In this document: positions 48,059 through 60,296 of the stretch, piece by piece
How the letters are laid out: the number at the start of each line of letters is the position of its first letter
Position numbering within the stretch: the stretch's first letter is position 1
Source: Scatophagus argus
Lineage: Eukaryota > Chordata > Actinopteri > Scatophagidae
Assembly: GCF_020382885.2 (NCBI RefSeq)
Contig: NC_058499.1
Span: 18,213,872-18,277,871, forward strand
Direction: 5' to 3'
DNA length: 64,000 nucleotides
Translations under genes and position numbers: made by a program
Notes under the pieces: generated by a model
Database searches by the model: none
The model's input: only the letters and a program-made list of their open reading frames with translations
Told to the model about the DNA's origin: nothing

Positions 48059-51000
48059 TCATTCAGCCATGGATGGCTGTGTCTTCTCCCTGTGCTTTTT
48101 CTGAAACTCCTGGAAGAGGCTGGAGGTCTTATGCAGAGGAGAATACTTCTTCTCAGACTTTGGACACCATGCACCTACGGAGGAGTACATTCATACCAAT
48201 AAGAAAAAAAACTGCAGTCAAAGCCTATATAATAACAGGGAAATGAAAAGAATCGATATATGTTTAGTTGTGTTTCTCACCTATTAACTTCTTGGCAGTT
48301 TTGTCAGGGTTCTTGTCTTTTCTTTCAACAAGGGCAGACTTATCTGGAAAAACAAAGAATGCTCAGCTCAAAATAGAATAGATCAGAATAGATAATATAT
48401 ATATAGATATATATCTATATATATAAAAAGAAAAGCCTCTTTTACATTTTCAACCTGCAAGTTTGTCTTTCAAACATATTGTCTTAACCAGACCACATAT
48501 AATAATATAATCTAAACAGCTTCCTTCTGCTCATGACTGTCAAGATTCTCAGTCACATAATTTGTAATCTCACAATATTACTAAATGGAATTTTCCATAT
48601 TTGAGGGTTACCAGAAGGATGACATGGGGTCAGGCAGAGAAGGCGGCAGTAAATCTGTAAGGAGGACAGGTGGCATCTCTGCTTGAGATTTATTCTAGCT
48701 GTTTGGGGCAGCAGGAGATACTTTGGTAGGGAGTGAGCCAACATTGCTGGGGCAGCCAAGGCCATAGGAGAAGACTGCCATCCTGGCTAGACACCACAGT
48801 TTAGGTGACACATTCTGAACGACACACAGTTCCTCAACCAGCGTACTGACAGTGGTCTATGAAGTGCCAAATAATCTTAGCAAACACAGGTGAATGCATT
48901 TCCTTGTTCAAAAACTGAAAGCCAATAGTCTAATTTTGTATATGTAAACACACAGAGTATTTTGAGGCGTATAGCATCTATGACATAATCTACAGTAGGT
49001 TTATAGAATGATCACAGGTGACCAGATCTTCAGAACAGATGTTCCCGTTCTCCTTGGTAACAAGGCTCAATAAATGTTGCAGCCTAAATCATCAGGCCCT
49101 AGGGCACTTTCTTCACTGATGGGTTGACCATTTTGCATTAGAAACCCCAGAAGAAATACAATAGCAGTTCTCACAGTCTGATATGAAGTAGATTTGCTGC
49201 AGGCATCCATGACTACAAAAAAACAAGCTAGTCCAGAGAGCAACTAATCCATAAGTGAAGAGAAATCTTTACCAGGACCAGACCGCTTCTGAAGTGTTCC
49301 TTCTACACAGTTTGTAGATACAAATAAACACAATCTTCAGAGATGAACTTACATTAGGTTTTACCAACCAAATGAGCACAATAAAACCTAGCTGCCCCAG
49401 CTGGAATCATTCCCATCACTACTCGTCCTCGGCTTTTGTTATCAAAACACCATTATTTTTATCACTGTCTATACTTCTGTTCTTTTGCTCTCTGAGAATT
49501 AATTTTGTCTTGCGTCTCTCAGTGACTGATTTCTTCCTGGGAGTTAGATCTCAAGAACATTCCGCAGTTCCAGACACCATTATATTCTGAAGCGCATCAA
49601 ACATAACCAAAAATAAATAAAACATCATTAAAATGAATTATAGAGTATTAAACTTTACTCATTGGTATAATTGCAAGAATAAATGAGTAAATATTTCCTG
49701 CAAGACTTTGTCACACACCTGTACTTGCAATACAAGTCCTTTACTGCATCGATTTTGACTTTTCATTTTTTAAATCCATTTCTCACAAGGTCCCTAACCT
49801 TTTAGAAGTTTAATAATAAAGTCATTGTACTTTCCCTTGAATCTCAGTATCATGACTTACTTAGAGCAGGATCATTGGTTTCTTCTCCCTCGCTGGATCC
49901 ATCTTTGAAACTGAAGCTCTTAGGTAACACGCTGAACCTCAGGCTATCGTTCTTGTGGAGAGGCATGTCAGCAAGGCTTCCATTTCCAGTGTTACTCCTC
50001 TTTTGATCAGCAGTCTCCTGGAGCGTGACCAAATTCTTCTTCATCTTCCTATCCCCTTGTTTGAGTCCATCAGAGAGGGACCTTCTCCTCTTCAGATTCT
50101 GATTTTGATAGTGCCTAGCATTTAGATTCCAATTCCAGATCCTCTTTTCATCATAAACAGGCAGTTTCTTGGTAGGACCAACTATTTCAGCTGTCTTGAG
50201 ACTTGACCCAGATAAAGAGGCAAAAGTATGGTTCTGTGTCTTCAGTTTACTTCCAAGTCTGCTTTTATTTGGTAGAAATTTTCTGTGATAAATAAATGGT
50301 TTCACTGAATGTTCTTGCACCGAGTTAGTTTCACAAGGCTTTGACCTCAAAGGACCGAGATTCACAGAGAGAACTTCTGGAGGCCTTGTTAATCCATCAG
50401 ACACAGCTCCTGGATCTGAAATATCTATCTTTCGGTGGCCAGTCAAAGTGCACTTGTCTTGTCGTGCTGAGCCATACAGCACCAGTTTTACATCTCCAAG
50501 GTTTGAGGCTAAAGGTTTGCTCCCTGTTGCATCAATTGAAACCTCCCTACACACTGAAGGCTGTAAATCCACATCAACAGGGGGTTTGCATTTGTTTGAC
50601 TTCTTATTCACTGAAATAAATCTTTTATGACAACCTGGTCTCTTTCGCTTTCTTGCAACAGTTTTATGATTACCCGTGAGGCTCAAAGCTGTTTGGAGGG
50701 CATTTGTCGCACTAGTTTCAGTTTGTTCTACCTCAATTTCCAACGATGACTTTGCCACATCCGTAGATGTCAACTGAACCTCTCCACAATTCTCTTTGAC
50801 GCCTGATATCTGACTGTCAATTTTTTTGTCACTACTGACTGAAATACACAGCTGTATTATTCCTGTAGGTCCCACTCCAGGTTCTGACCGAAGTTCGGTG
50901 TCACGGCCAGAGAGATCTTCATCCTCACTGTCACTTAAGAGGGTGTTTGGCTGGCTACTATTTAAGCTTATTTGGCAAAGGCTCTTTGGTTCTTTGTCAG

Positions 51001-53830
51001 GATATGAGTGACATTTGTGTTCATTTTCAGTGAAGGCAGTTGTTTGAATGAGTTCATTGCATAGCTCAGACCGACACTTAATTTGACTGTTGATGTTCTC
51101 TCCACTTTTCACTTGAGTCTCTTCTTCTGTGTGGACTTGAGACATGATTACACATAAGTTATCTTCCTTGTGTGTTGCCATCTCTTCCTTATTATATGTA
51201 GCGTCAGAGGAACTTTCACATCTTGGCTCCTTATTGCACTGGCATTTAGTCGAGGAAGGTGTGTTTGACTTACAAATCATTTCTATCCACCTTGAAATGC
51301 AGCAAACCTGTTGTATGGGACAGACAGACTTGTTCTCCAGTTTTGAGTCATTCAGTGTGGCATCTAAAGCCTCAGATACTTCTCCCTTCACAGAGCTAGT
51401 CATGACTCTTTCTGGCTGACTGTCTGTACCCATACTTTGTGACATCTGTCTATGTACCTCCCAAAAGATAGCTCTGGCCTCCTCTGGAGGCAAAACTTGG
51501 ATTTTAAGTGAGTGAAATGGGTCATTGGAATTGACACTGTCTATTTCATTGGCAAAGACAGCTTGCGTTGAAGTGGCTTCAGTAGCGGAGGTTGAGGTTT
51601 GTTTTTCAGCCCTTGAGTCAACCAGTTCATTCGCTGTTTGTGAAAAGACCTCATTTGACATTTCACATGCATTTTGTGCAGGAATGTTGTTTAAAGACCT
51701 GACCTGATCTGGCTGGCTGTGATTCTCACGTGTGTGAGTATGATGCTTTAAAGAGCACGATAAGCCAAATTCTTTATCAATATCATCTAGCTGTTCATTG
51801 ACATTCAGCCATGAGGATTTGTAGGGCAGTTCTGAATAAACTTCGTTATCTTTGAGGACATAGTAGCTTTTGTGTTGATTCTCAAAGCTGTGCTTTACTT
51901 GTGTCAATATGACAGAGTCTTGTCTTACATGTTCCCTGCAGAATTTTCTGATATTATTAATTAAGTCTACATACCAACCTCCACCGATCTTACATGACAA
52001 TTTTTTAATGTTACCATCCCAAAACATCCTTAACAGTTTACTTGAAGAATTAAACATTGACACATCTCTGCTGATCTTATTTTGAGCTTTTTCATCATCT
52101 AGTATCAGATTAGTTAGTGTGTCAATTGTCCATGCTGTGGTTGGGACTGCAGAGAGCTCAAAAACTCTGGCCCCTGGATGAGGTGGATTCTCAGTTTTTC
52201 CCTCATCACCATTTTGACTCACTGGCACATTAGAAATGACTGATTGTTGAGCAGTTGATGCTACATGCTGGTCTACTTGCATGTTCGTAGCAAGTTCAGA
52301 TCCTGCGTCATCCATACATAACTGTTTTTGTAAAACATCCTTATGCCCAGCTGAATCTGATGACACAAAAATATCACCACTGAATGCTGCCGAATGGCTG
52401 ATTGCAGATTTGTTGGCCAAATGACTGATCGTGTCAGAAGAGGTAAACTTGCTGGCAACATGATAGCTTTCCTGTGACAATGGCTGGACAACAGCAACAG
52501 CTCTAGTGCCCGCACGACCAGGAGATGAGTGAATGGAAGTGTCATTTGCCTTGACCGATGAGAACATTTCAAGCATTTCATGACTGTCTGCTGCAGATAA
52601 TTTGGTGAAATTATCTGTGGTGAAAATGCTCTCTGGCAATTTTATCAATTGAGATGCATCACTTAACAATCCAACCAGGTGCCCTTCTGAGACCCTGTTA
52701 CATGAAGGAAAAAACACTTTGGTCGCCTTTCCTCCAATATCACTTGACTGCCTCATCTTTTTACTACCATTTTCTGTTGGTATGACATGAAACACATTTG
52801 GTATAGAGCTTTGGTGTGGTGCATTCACACTGTGCTGTGTTTTTGACATAATGATTTTAGGTGAAATTAGTCCAGAATTGGGTGGTAAGGATTGAAAGGC
52901 ATTTGAATTATGACTTTGAGTCACAGTCGTTGTAAAAGGTGGCATTTTTTGATTAGACTCTGTAATTCTGACTCCATTGTGGGTATACACAGGGGGACAA
53001 CTATCTGAAGCAGCAGTGAACGACTCACGTAGATCATCTGCAATTTTTGCGATCATCTGGCGCCTTAGTATTTGCTCTTGTGTATCAGCAGCAGGATTTA
53101 AGGCACAGTCATTCGTTTTTGACACAAAATAGCGAATGTTTCCTTCCCTGTCGAGATGTGTTGATTCTAGATGAATTGGGTCTTGTTTAGTTTTCTGATT
53201 CACAGTGAAAACATGCAAAATCTTCTCACTTGATGATGAGTTTGCAGTAATGCTTTTGTTTCTGACATACCGAGGGACAGCGGTATCATTACTTGGTGGA
53301 GGGATCGAAGGAGAGAGGCCATGTTGAGTCCTATTTTGTCTATAATTCTGGCTATGAGAAGTTTGTCTGTTGTGTGTAGCAGCGGACACTAATTCACTAC
53401 TGCAAACCACACGTTCATGTGGAACTGAGGCAACTGTATTGTATGCTGAAACTAAATTATCAGATTGTCCATTCACATTTCGGAAACAGCTTTTCAGTTT
53501 GGAATTTGGGTGGGTCACAACATTAGCATCCTGTGTCCTGAATGACTGCTTCCCATGATCTAAGCCCTGTTTCCAATCTGCTGACATGTCTCGATGAAGA
53601 TATATCTTGTTCGTGTTCATCATGTTGGGTGAACACTGGGTCGATGAATTGAAGAACCCATAGCCCGGATGAAAAGCTTGCTGAGTGGCAACCTTAAGTC
53701 CACTGGTGACAAGAGGGTTTCCACTTTGCATATTTGTAAATGTGTTTTGCAGATTGCCATGTGACGTAGCAGCTTGGAAGGGTGGTCCAACCTGTTGGTA
53801 GTGTCCATTTATCCCTGCACGAGAATACAT
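48059..53830 (-). CDS. resf1: retroelement silencing factor 1
   Basis: Minus-strand exons 53830-49861 (3970 bases), 48343-48281 and 48174-48059 join in phase 1 each time (CTAA/GTAAGT, TTTCCAG, ATAG/GTGAG, CCGTAG) and give about 1382 residues; human RESF1 is about 1747. RESF1 is a largely disordered nuclear protein that works with the H3K9 methyltransferase SETDB1 to silence endogenous retroelements. Identity rests on small conserved islands: IQVLPPEEAR (777-786, human counterpart near IQITILSSEQ), a cysteine block CCISRWIEMIC (843-853) followed by CQC (863-865), a basic ARKRKRP patch near 1062, a KRIWNWNLNARHY region near 1230 and a short basic C terminus. One giant coding exon followed by tiny exons also fits. 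Its neighbour etfbkmt is the expected one. The start ATG lies 47 bases inside an exon with a strong acceptor (CCCCCAG before 53876). The protein is Ser/Thr/Asn-rich with no enzymatic domain. Confidence 0.88.
48344..49860 (-). other. resf1 intron with an unassigned open stretch
   Basis: This 1517-base intron is removed by the joins given for resf1. Inside it, minus-strand 49549-49430 reads as a basic peptide (LTPRKKSVTERRKTKLILRE) that would follow the large exon in frame if the weak acceptor TTCTTGAG at 49550-49551 were used. I could not find a donor returning to the right phase, so I do not include it. An AT palindrome-like run lies at 48395-48430. Confidence 0.35.
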
Positions 53831-53876
53831 GTTTGTCCTCCGTCAAGCCTTTGAGTCAAGTGAGTGGGCAACTTTC
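53831..53876 (-). promoter_or_regulatory. resf1: resf1 5' UTR part of the large exon
   Basis: On the minus strand TTTTTTTCCCCCAG ends at 53877, an excellent acceptor, and is followed by 46 bases up to the ATG at 53830. No upstream in-frame ATG lies in this segment. Confidence 0.75.
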
Positions 53877-54391
53877 CTGGGGGAAAAAAAAGCAAAAATA
53901 TTTAAGAGTCATAAAACTTTAATTTTCTCAATGATGAAATACGCATCTTTACATCAAAACAAATCAATTTGGAGGTATTTGGGCCTCAAGTATACATACA
54001 ATCCTGATTTCTTGCATACATCCCTGTCTTTTTGGTGTTGTTAGTGTTTACTTGAAAGAGCACACTTATTCATTACATTTAATTATATCTGATCACATTC
54101 CTATCCTAATTTTAGTTCCTATTTTTTAGTTATAGTCATTCATCATTTTTAAATTGTATCCTGCGTCGGCATCATTTTCTCATCTTTGGAATGCGGACAG
54201 GCATGTTCTGTTTTGAAAATTTAATATGGCACGCTCGCACACAAGACATGGAGACCAAACTGTCTTTTGAGTTTTATTTCTTTAAAGAAACCGTCACAGT
54301 CTCACAGGTCGCAGAGCAGTCAGAAAGTGGAACAAGAACGTAGTGTACAGTACATATTTACACAATGTGCCGCATCCCTTAGCCTGTGAGC

Positions 54392-54549
54392 ACGTTCTTG
54401 CTAGTCAAATTAGCACCCACAGCTGTTGCATGTTGCCACTTTTAAAGCTTCTTTCTGCAGTTAAGAAAATATATCATAAAACCTCTAAACATAGTAACGC
54501 TGATACTACGATAGGGAGTCGCAGACTTAAATCTCCATACAGCTCCCAC
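54392..54549 (-). repeat. inverted diverged copy of the etfbkmt upstream region
   Basis: The reverse complement of this stretch aligns with 44863-45034, with two or three small deletions and about one change in six in the weaker part. The block GAAGCTTTAAAAGTGGCAAC through TAATTTGACTAGCAA is almost identical. The two copies flank resf1 on both sides in opposite orientation, 9.4 kb apart. No etfbkmt coding sequence follows this copy. Confidence 0.85.
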
Positions 54550-55904
54550 AAACAGCCTTCTGGTGTCTGTTGAAGCAGTCTTGTATGGCTTCCCCGAGTT
54601 GGTTGATGTGAGAAAGAAGACACATTCAGTGAGAGAGTAAGTTTCAAAACAAATTTATTCATACAAAGATCTTTGGAGAACACAGCCTACAGAAATATCT
54701 GATCGCACGCTAAGCGCTCTGTGTTCTGAAGGTTGCACACAAAGTCCCTGAGTTATCTACTGTTGTAGCTTCCCTCCAGACTATGGGTAGCGTCCCTGCT
54801 TCTGATTAGCTGCCCATGTGGTGAGTCAAACCCTAGCCGGTTGAACCCTAGGGTTTGACTCATTTCAGCTGTCAAAAAATCATATCCTGTCATCATATCT
54901 GTGCAGGCTTCTTCACTGCACCCCTTGCCCTTTTGGCACTTTTCCTTTTTTTGTGTACTGACCCCTGCATGCAAACTTTCAGAACACAGTCCACCTTTCC
55001 AATTCCTTATTTCGGTTACACAAAGGTTATATGTAGCATTAGCACAGGTAAGGTTATACAACTTCTTCTTAATAAAAGTATGAAGCTTATGATCCCACAT
55101 GTCAGACTCACACACACATACATCATTCTATACTGTGACGCTCAGACATTCAACTGTAGAAAAAAAACACATTTTGATTGAAGGGGGACTTCACAGCATG
55201 GATGGAACAGCAGACATTCATACCAATGGTTTCACAATGTCCTGCTGGCACGCACTAACATTGAACAGCCTCTTCTCAGGAGTGGCAGGAGTGTCAGAAG
55301 CTCAATCAGAACACACACCATTATTTTAATATCAGATAGTTTTTATATTATTTACTTGCAAATCAAATTTAGGAAAATGTTAGATGAGTGTAGGGTTTTA
55401 AAAAATCTGTGATTCTAAGGTACATCTAAGGTGACTCTTGAGTACACACATTAGAGCAAAGTGCCCCAACCAGTTTCCTACAACTTTCCTATAACCTGGC
55501 TGTGAGAGCAGTGCGTGTGCTAAGTGGGAGTTCTCACCTATTTTTTGAGTTGCATGCATGATTCTCGGCAACAGTAGACATGAAAAATGATGTGTGGATA
55601 AGCATGTGCTAATAGCCATGAGCAATTCCAATGTTCTCTTTCTCTCTGTTACAAAACACACCCAGGTTTTTGATAGATCAGAATAGAATAGAGAATAGTC
55701 TCTGTTGTCATTGTACATGCACAACTAAATCGGAACGCAATTGTGGTATAATTTTCTGACAAGACGTGATGTGCTGAAGGGAAAACTATATGCAATGCCT
55801 TATGATAGTCGTGTGCCATACCTTGTGATAGTCATGCCGTATTAGGTTTAAGCAAGTAAAATTAAGGAAGAACATCAGCATGATGAACTTGTGAACTATT
55901 CACA

Positions 55905-57474
55905 TACTATTCACACCGCTTCACTTTTTCCACATTTTGTTATGTTACAGTCTCATTCCAGAATGGATTAAATTAAATTTCTCCCTCAAAATTCTACACA
56001 AAATACCTCATAATATCAAAGTGAAACAAGTTTGCTTGAACTTTTTGCAAATTTATTAAAAATGAAAAACCAAAATGTAACATGTACATAAGTATTCACA
56101 ACCTTTACCATGACACTCAAAATTCAGCTCAGGTGCCTACTGTTTCCATTGATCATCCCTCAGAGGTTTCTACAACTTGAGTTGAGTCCACCTGTGGTAA
56201 ATTCAATTGATTGGGCATGCTTTGGAAAGGCACATGTGTGTCTACATAAGCCCTCACAGTTGACAGAGCATGTCAGAGAACAAAACAAGCCATGAAGTCG
56301 AATGAATTGTCTATAGACCTCTGAGACAGGGTTATGTCGAGACACAGATCTGGGGAAGGGTATAGAAAGATTTATGCCGTATTAAAGGTCCCTAAGAGCA
56401 CAGTGGCCTCCATAATCCACAAGTGGAAGAAGTTTGGCACCACCTTGACTCTTCCTAGAGCTTTCCAAACTGAGTGGTCAGGGTAGAAGGGCCTTAGCCA
56501 GGGAGTTGAACAACAAACCCAACGGTCACTGTGACAGAGCTCCAGTGTTGCTCTGTGGAGAGAGGAGAACCTTCAAGAAGGGCAAACATTTCTGCAGCAC
56601 TCCACCAATCAGGCCTGTATGGTAGAGTGGCCAGATTGAAGCCACTCCTCAGTAAAATGCATATGAAAACCTGCCTGGAGTTTGCCAAAAGGCACCTGAA
56701 GGACTCTCAGGTCAGAAGAAACAAAATTCTCTGGTCTGATGAAACAAAGATTGAACTCTTTGGCATGAATGATAAGCGTCATGTCTGGAGGAAACCAGGC
56801 ACTGCTCATCACCTGGTCAATACCATCCCTACTGTGAAGCATCATACTGTAGGGATGTTTTGCAGCAGCAGGAACCGGGAGGCTAGTACCGGTAATGGTC
56901 AAGGGAAAGATGACTGCAGCAATGAACAGAGACATCATTGCTGACAACCTGCACCAGAGTGTACTGGATCTCAGACTGGGCTGACAGTTTATGTTCCAAC
57001 AGGACAACGACCCTAAGCATACAGCCAACATCACAAAGGAGGCTTCAGGACAACTCTGTGAAAGTCCCCGAGTGTCCCAGACAGAGTCCAGACTTGAATC
57101 CTACCATCTCTGGAGAGATCTGAAAATGGCTCTGCACCGACACTCCCCATCCAACCTGATGGAGCTTGAGAGGTTCAGCATTGAAGAGTGGGAGAAACTG
57201 CCCAAAAATTAGTGTGCCAAACTTATAGGATCATACGCAAAAAGACTTGAGGCTGCAATTGCTCCTAAAGGGGCTTCAACAAAGTATTGATCACAGCGTG
57301 TGAATACTTATGCACATGTTATATTTTTATTTTTAATAAATTTGCAAAAAATTCAAGCAAACTTGTTTCACCTTGTCATTATGGGGAAAAAAAATTAATC
57401 CATTTTGGAACAAGACTGTAACATAACAAAATGTGAAAAAAGTGAAGTGGTGAATACTTTCCGGATGCACTGTA
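55905..57474 (+). mobile_element. dead Tc1-like DNA transposon with long terminal repeats
   Basis: Inverted terminal repeats of about 180-190 bases can be seen: left about 55905-56106 (CACATTTTGTTATGTTACAG) and right about 57300-57474, whose reverse complement starts TACAGTGCATCCGGAAAGTA. The outermost ~25 bases of the left repeat are lost. Between them is a broken transposase on the plus strand: ILWSDETKIELFGMNDKRHV (first catalytic Asp), FQQDNDPKHTANITKEA (second Asp), and KMALHRHSP near the end. Frameshifts interrupt it several times. The consensus block with the third catalytic residue (PNPIE-LW) is shortened near 57100-57112, so the catalytic Glu is gone. The right end is bounded by TA. 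Confidence 0.93.
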
Positions 57475-58160
57475 AACGTAAAGAGCATTTCATTGCAACC
57501 TTGCATTAAATTATTATTTTTAAAAAATACCACAAGCAAATGCCAAGAAATAATGATGTCTGGGACTAGTAATAACTTAGGCAAAATTGGAAAACAGGCT
57601 TAAGGAAAAGAAATATTGGTGTAATTTGTCTGGAGAAGATTATTAAATAAAACGAGGACACCCCAAAAATGTCCTAGGAATTGAGGAGCATTTGAAACAG
57701 AAAGGTGTAACATGACAATCAATCATATATATCAATCAATCAATTACTAGTGCTCTTTTTGCAGTTAATACAACTGCATATCACTTCTTGAATATGGAGA
57801 CATTCATACACAAACATGCACTGTAGTCTTGTAGACTAATTTTGTTTTGTTCTAAAGGATATATTAATTATAACCGTTACAGTGCATCAACCTCCTCACC
57901 TGTGAGACAGATCATCATGTTTAACTTGTCTCATGTCTGTTTGTCCACAAACCAGCTTGGGGAAAGGGCGCTGTCTCATTGCATGTCTCTGCACTTCATT
58001 TGTGTGTGAACGATGAAAGCGTTCTACGAGAACTTATTGTTTTTTTGCTTATTATTAAAATGACACCATTAGAAAAAATGGTCAGCAGCAGAGCCTCTGA
58101 AGCAGATAACATTGTCGTTGTTGAAACTAAAACCTTGATTTGCATCGAGTCAAGCATCTG

Positions 58161-58256
58161 CTTGTATTTTTCTGCACAAACTGCGGTTGAAGAAGCTGAG
58201 TTTCCCCTGCTTATTTGTCTGCGCAAACTGCGGTTGTGCGAGTCGAGTTTCCTGGC
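58161..58256. repeat. two ~47-bp imperfect direct repeats
   Basis: Both units contain a TATTT-TCTGC head, the exact phrase CAAACTGCGGTTG, and a GAGTTTCC end. The units touch each other. They lie about 240 bases downstream of the candidate resf1 first exon, on its transcription strand. Confidence 0.85.
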
Positions 58257-58496
58257 CAAGCGAAGATTGTATTGATGTGTTTCACCGTGATGTGCTATGC
58301 ATTAGCTGGTGAAAGCGTACAGCAAGAGTCAATGACGATTTTCTCAGTAACAGGCAAAACGATTTAAGTCAAGACGTAGGCTAAAACCACTACAGCACAT
58401 GTCGACATATCAGTATGTAGTGGTTGTCTACACCGCTTAAATAACAAATGTACTAATCACTCAAGCTGCGAACTTTGATTATCTTTGCTAACTTAC

Positions 58497-58793
58497 TTTT
58501 AATCGGGGTCCAGACAAAGATCAAGGTGTAGAGGCGTCTGTGGAATCTGAAGTCGGAGTGGTAAGCAAATAAAGCTCCTCTAACTCTTAGACGTCCAGTC
58601 ATCCATATTGCATCCGTTTTAGCGTAGCACCAGCCGGGTAATCCTGCATAGAGTTGCTGTTAAAGCCGACCAGTCCTTCTCATTCTGAACACAGCCAAGG
58701 TTTGCCCCACCGCTATCACTGCTACTTTCTGTTTGTCCTTTCCTTTCACGGCTGTTATAAGACGGTGTTCAATGTGTGACGCCATTCACAGGG
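58497..58793 (-). promoter_or_regulatory. resf1: candidate resf1 first (non-coding) exon and promoter
   Basis: On the minus strand a strong donor AAAA/GTAAGT ends the exon at 58497. A TATA-like CATAAATA lies at 58827-58820, with CpG-rich DNA between it and a plausible start near 58793 (GCGCCCGCGAGG). The exon would carry only 5' UTR and splice to the acceptor before 53876, over a 4.6-kb intron. No other gene on this strand is available to use it. This is inference from splice and promoter signals alone. Confidence 0.35.
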
Positions 58794-58799
58794 AGGAGG

Positions 58800-60021
58800 A
58801 CCTCGCGGGCGCGAAGAAGTATTTATGAACTTCTCATGAATAAAGAAAGCTCCCCAGTTACTCGCATTCCCAGGTATTGCAAAACGATTTTTTAAATGAC
58901 GTATTCGTGTTCCTCTGAGCGCAGATTAAGATCCTCCGTGAAAGATCGCGACATCATCATCTTCAGCTCTTGGACACCACACAACACGTCGGTGTTTTGT
59001 TGTTTTGTGATTCCTGAGTGTTTGCGGACAGTTTCCACCACAATGTGCAAGTATGCCACATGACCAAAAGGATTTTCTATACACCCACTATAAAATAAAT
59101 TGAGATAAATTTGATTATACTTCGATTAGCCTGGAGAACGATGGATGTATTAGGTTTTGTTGAGGCCAAAATTCTATTTAACTGCCTCACCCGCATTCGT
59201 TGATGTGAGAGTAAGCAGTCGGAGAGAAAAGAGTTTCATCAGATGAACAGCTTTATTCACGATCGGCCGAGCGTGGAGATCATCACAGTGCATACAATCG
59301 ATGCCACCAGGAGATCTGACTCATTGTTGACTGTCATTAACTTTATACTGTCTGTGTCCAGGGTGTAGTCCCCTGCTGATTGGTTCTTTGTCTCTTGTGT
59401 AACTGTTTTGGGGAATGGTCGTCCTCTGACTGACCCTTGTTTTTCCACTAGTCTCTTGAATTCATGTCCCGGTCAGACTGATGTGTGTGTGTGTGTATGA
59501 GTTCCTCTTTCTATATGTTTGTGAAGAGTCAGACTTCCCTGTGGCCATGACATCTGACTTTCTGTTCTCTATATAATGTGGCTTCAAGGCCCATATAAAG
59601 AATTTCCCCTCAGGGATAAATAAAGGAATCAGGGGCAGATTAAGGGTTATGTGGGCCCTTGGGCAAAACGAAATCTGTCAAGAACTATCAAGAGATAATT
59701 AGCATGACTCCTAGGAGGGCTGGAGGCCCTGGTAGCCAGAGGGCCCTCTGAAAGCACCCCCAACAAGGGCCCTTACACAAATCCTGGTGTCTTTGTCTTA
59801 AACACATATAAAAACACTGATGAGAATGTACTTCCTACCAACTCCTTCAACAGTGCTTATTGTCACTTCCTGCTATCGGTCTTCCTGCAGGAGCAAAATA
59901 AAGATCTATATTTCTTCATTTTTCCACCACATTAGCCAAATGTCAGCAGGCCCTATAACAGGGTCAGGGGCCCTGGTAGTCAAAGGATCCAAGAGAATGG
60001 AGGCCCTCTGAAATGGACAGA
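58800..60021. other. repeat-derived intergenic DNA
   Basis: About 59193-59460 resembles an antisense LTR: a GTTGATGTGAGAG start, then GCTTTATTCACG, in the same order as the stretch from 54600. About 59560-59628 (AATTTCCCCTCAGGGATAAA then TAAAGGAAT) looks like a LINE 3' tail. The phrases GGGCCCTTGGGCAAAA and CAGGGGCCCTGGTAG near 59670 and 59965 are also repeat-like. No gene is seen and the boundaries are vague. Confidence 0.35.
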
Positions 60022-60290
60022 TGAAAAGAAGAAGAAGAATCAGCTTTATTGACAGTATATATATTTTTACATACACACACTGAATTTGCAAATTGCATGC
60101 AGTGAAACACACACAGGAGCAGTGGGCAGCATCAAGTGCCCAGGGAGCACATTGGGGCCAGCTAATGGAGGGGGGGGGGCATTTTTAGCATTAATCACTC
60201 CACCACACCCATATTTTTCCTGTCTGTCCGGTGGGGGATTACATCCGATCACAAGCCGCTTCTCCAACCTCTAGGCCACGGCTGCCCTCA
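60022..60290 (-). mobile_element. tRNA-derived SINE (minus strand)
   Basis: Read on the minus strand it starts GGGCAGCCGTGGCCTAGAGG (tRNA-like head with A box) and continues AAGCGGCTTGTGATCGG. It passes through CCAATGTGCTCCCTGGGCAC and CTGCCCACTGCTCCTGTGTG and ends TCAATAAAGCTGATTCTTCT. The head, body and tail order is that of an abundant teleost SINE, related in its body to the piece in etfbkmt intron 2. The B box is degenerate. Confidence 0.65.
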
Positions 60291-60296
60291 AAATTA

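Larger units (their letters stand above)
53877..58496. other. presumed resf1 5' intron, repeat-rich, no gene seen
   Basis: It contains an inverted copy of the etfbkmt upstream region (54392-54549), LTR-like antisense sequence at about 54590-54890, a LINE/SINE tail at 55670-55745 (AATAGAATAGAGAATAGTCT type), a dead Tc1 element (55905-57474) and a small tandem duplication (58161-58256). Its status as an intron depends on the candidate first exon at 58497-58793. Confidence 0.4.

Noticed and set aside
49850-49860. The stop codon of the long resf1 frame as the real C terminus
   Set aside because: It lies just inside an intron after a strong GTAAGT donor. Two downstream exons continue the protein in phase to a proper stop at 48059-48061.
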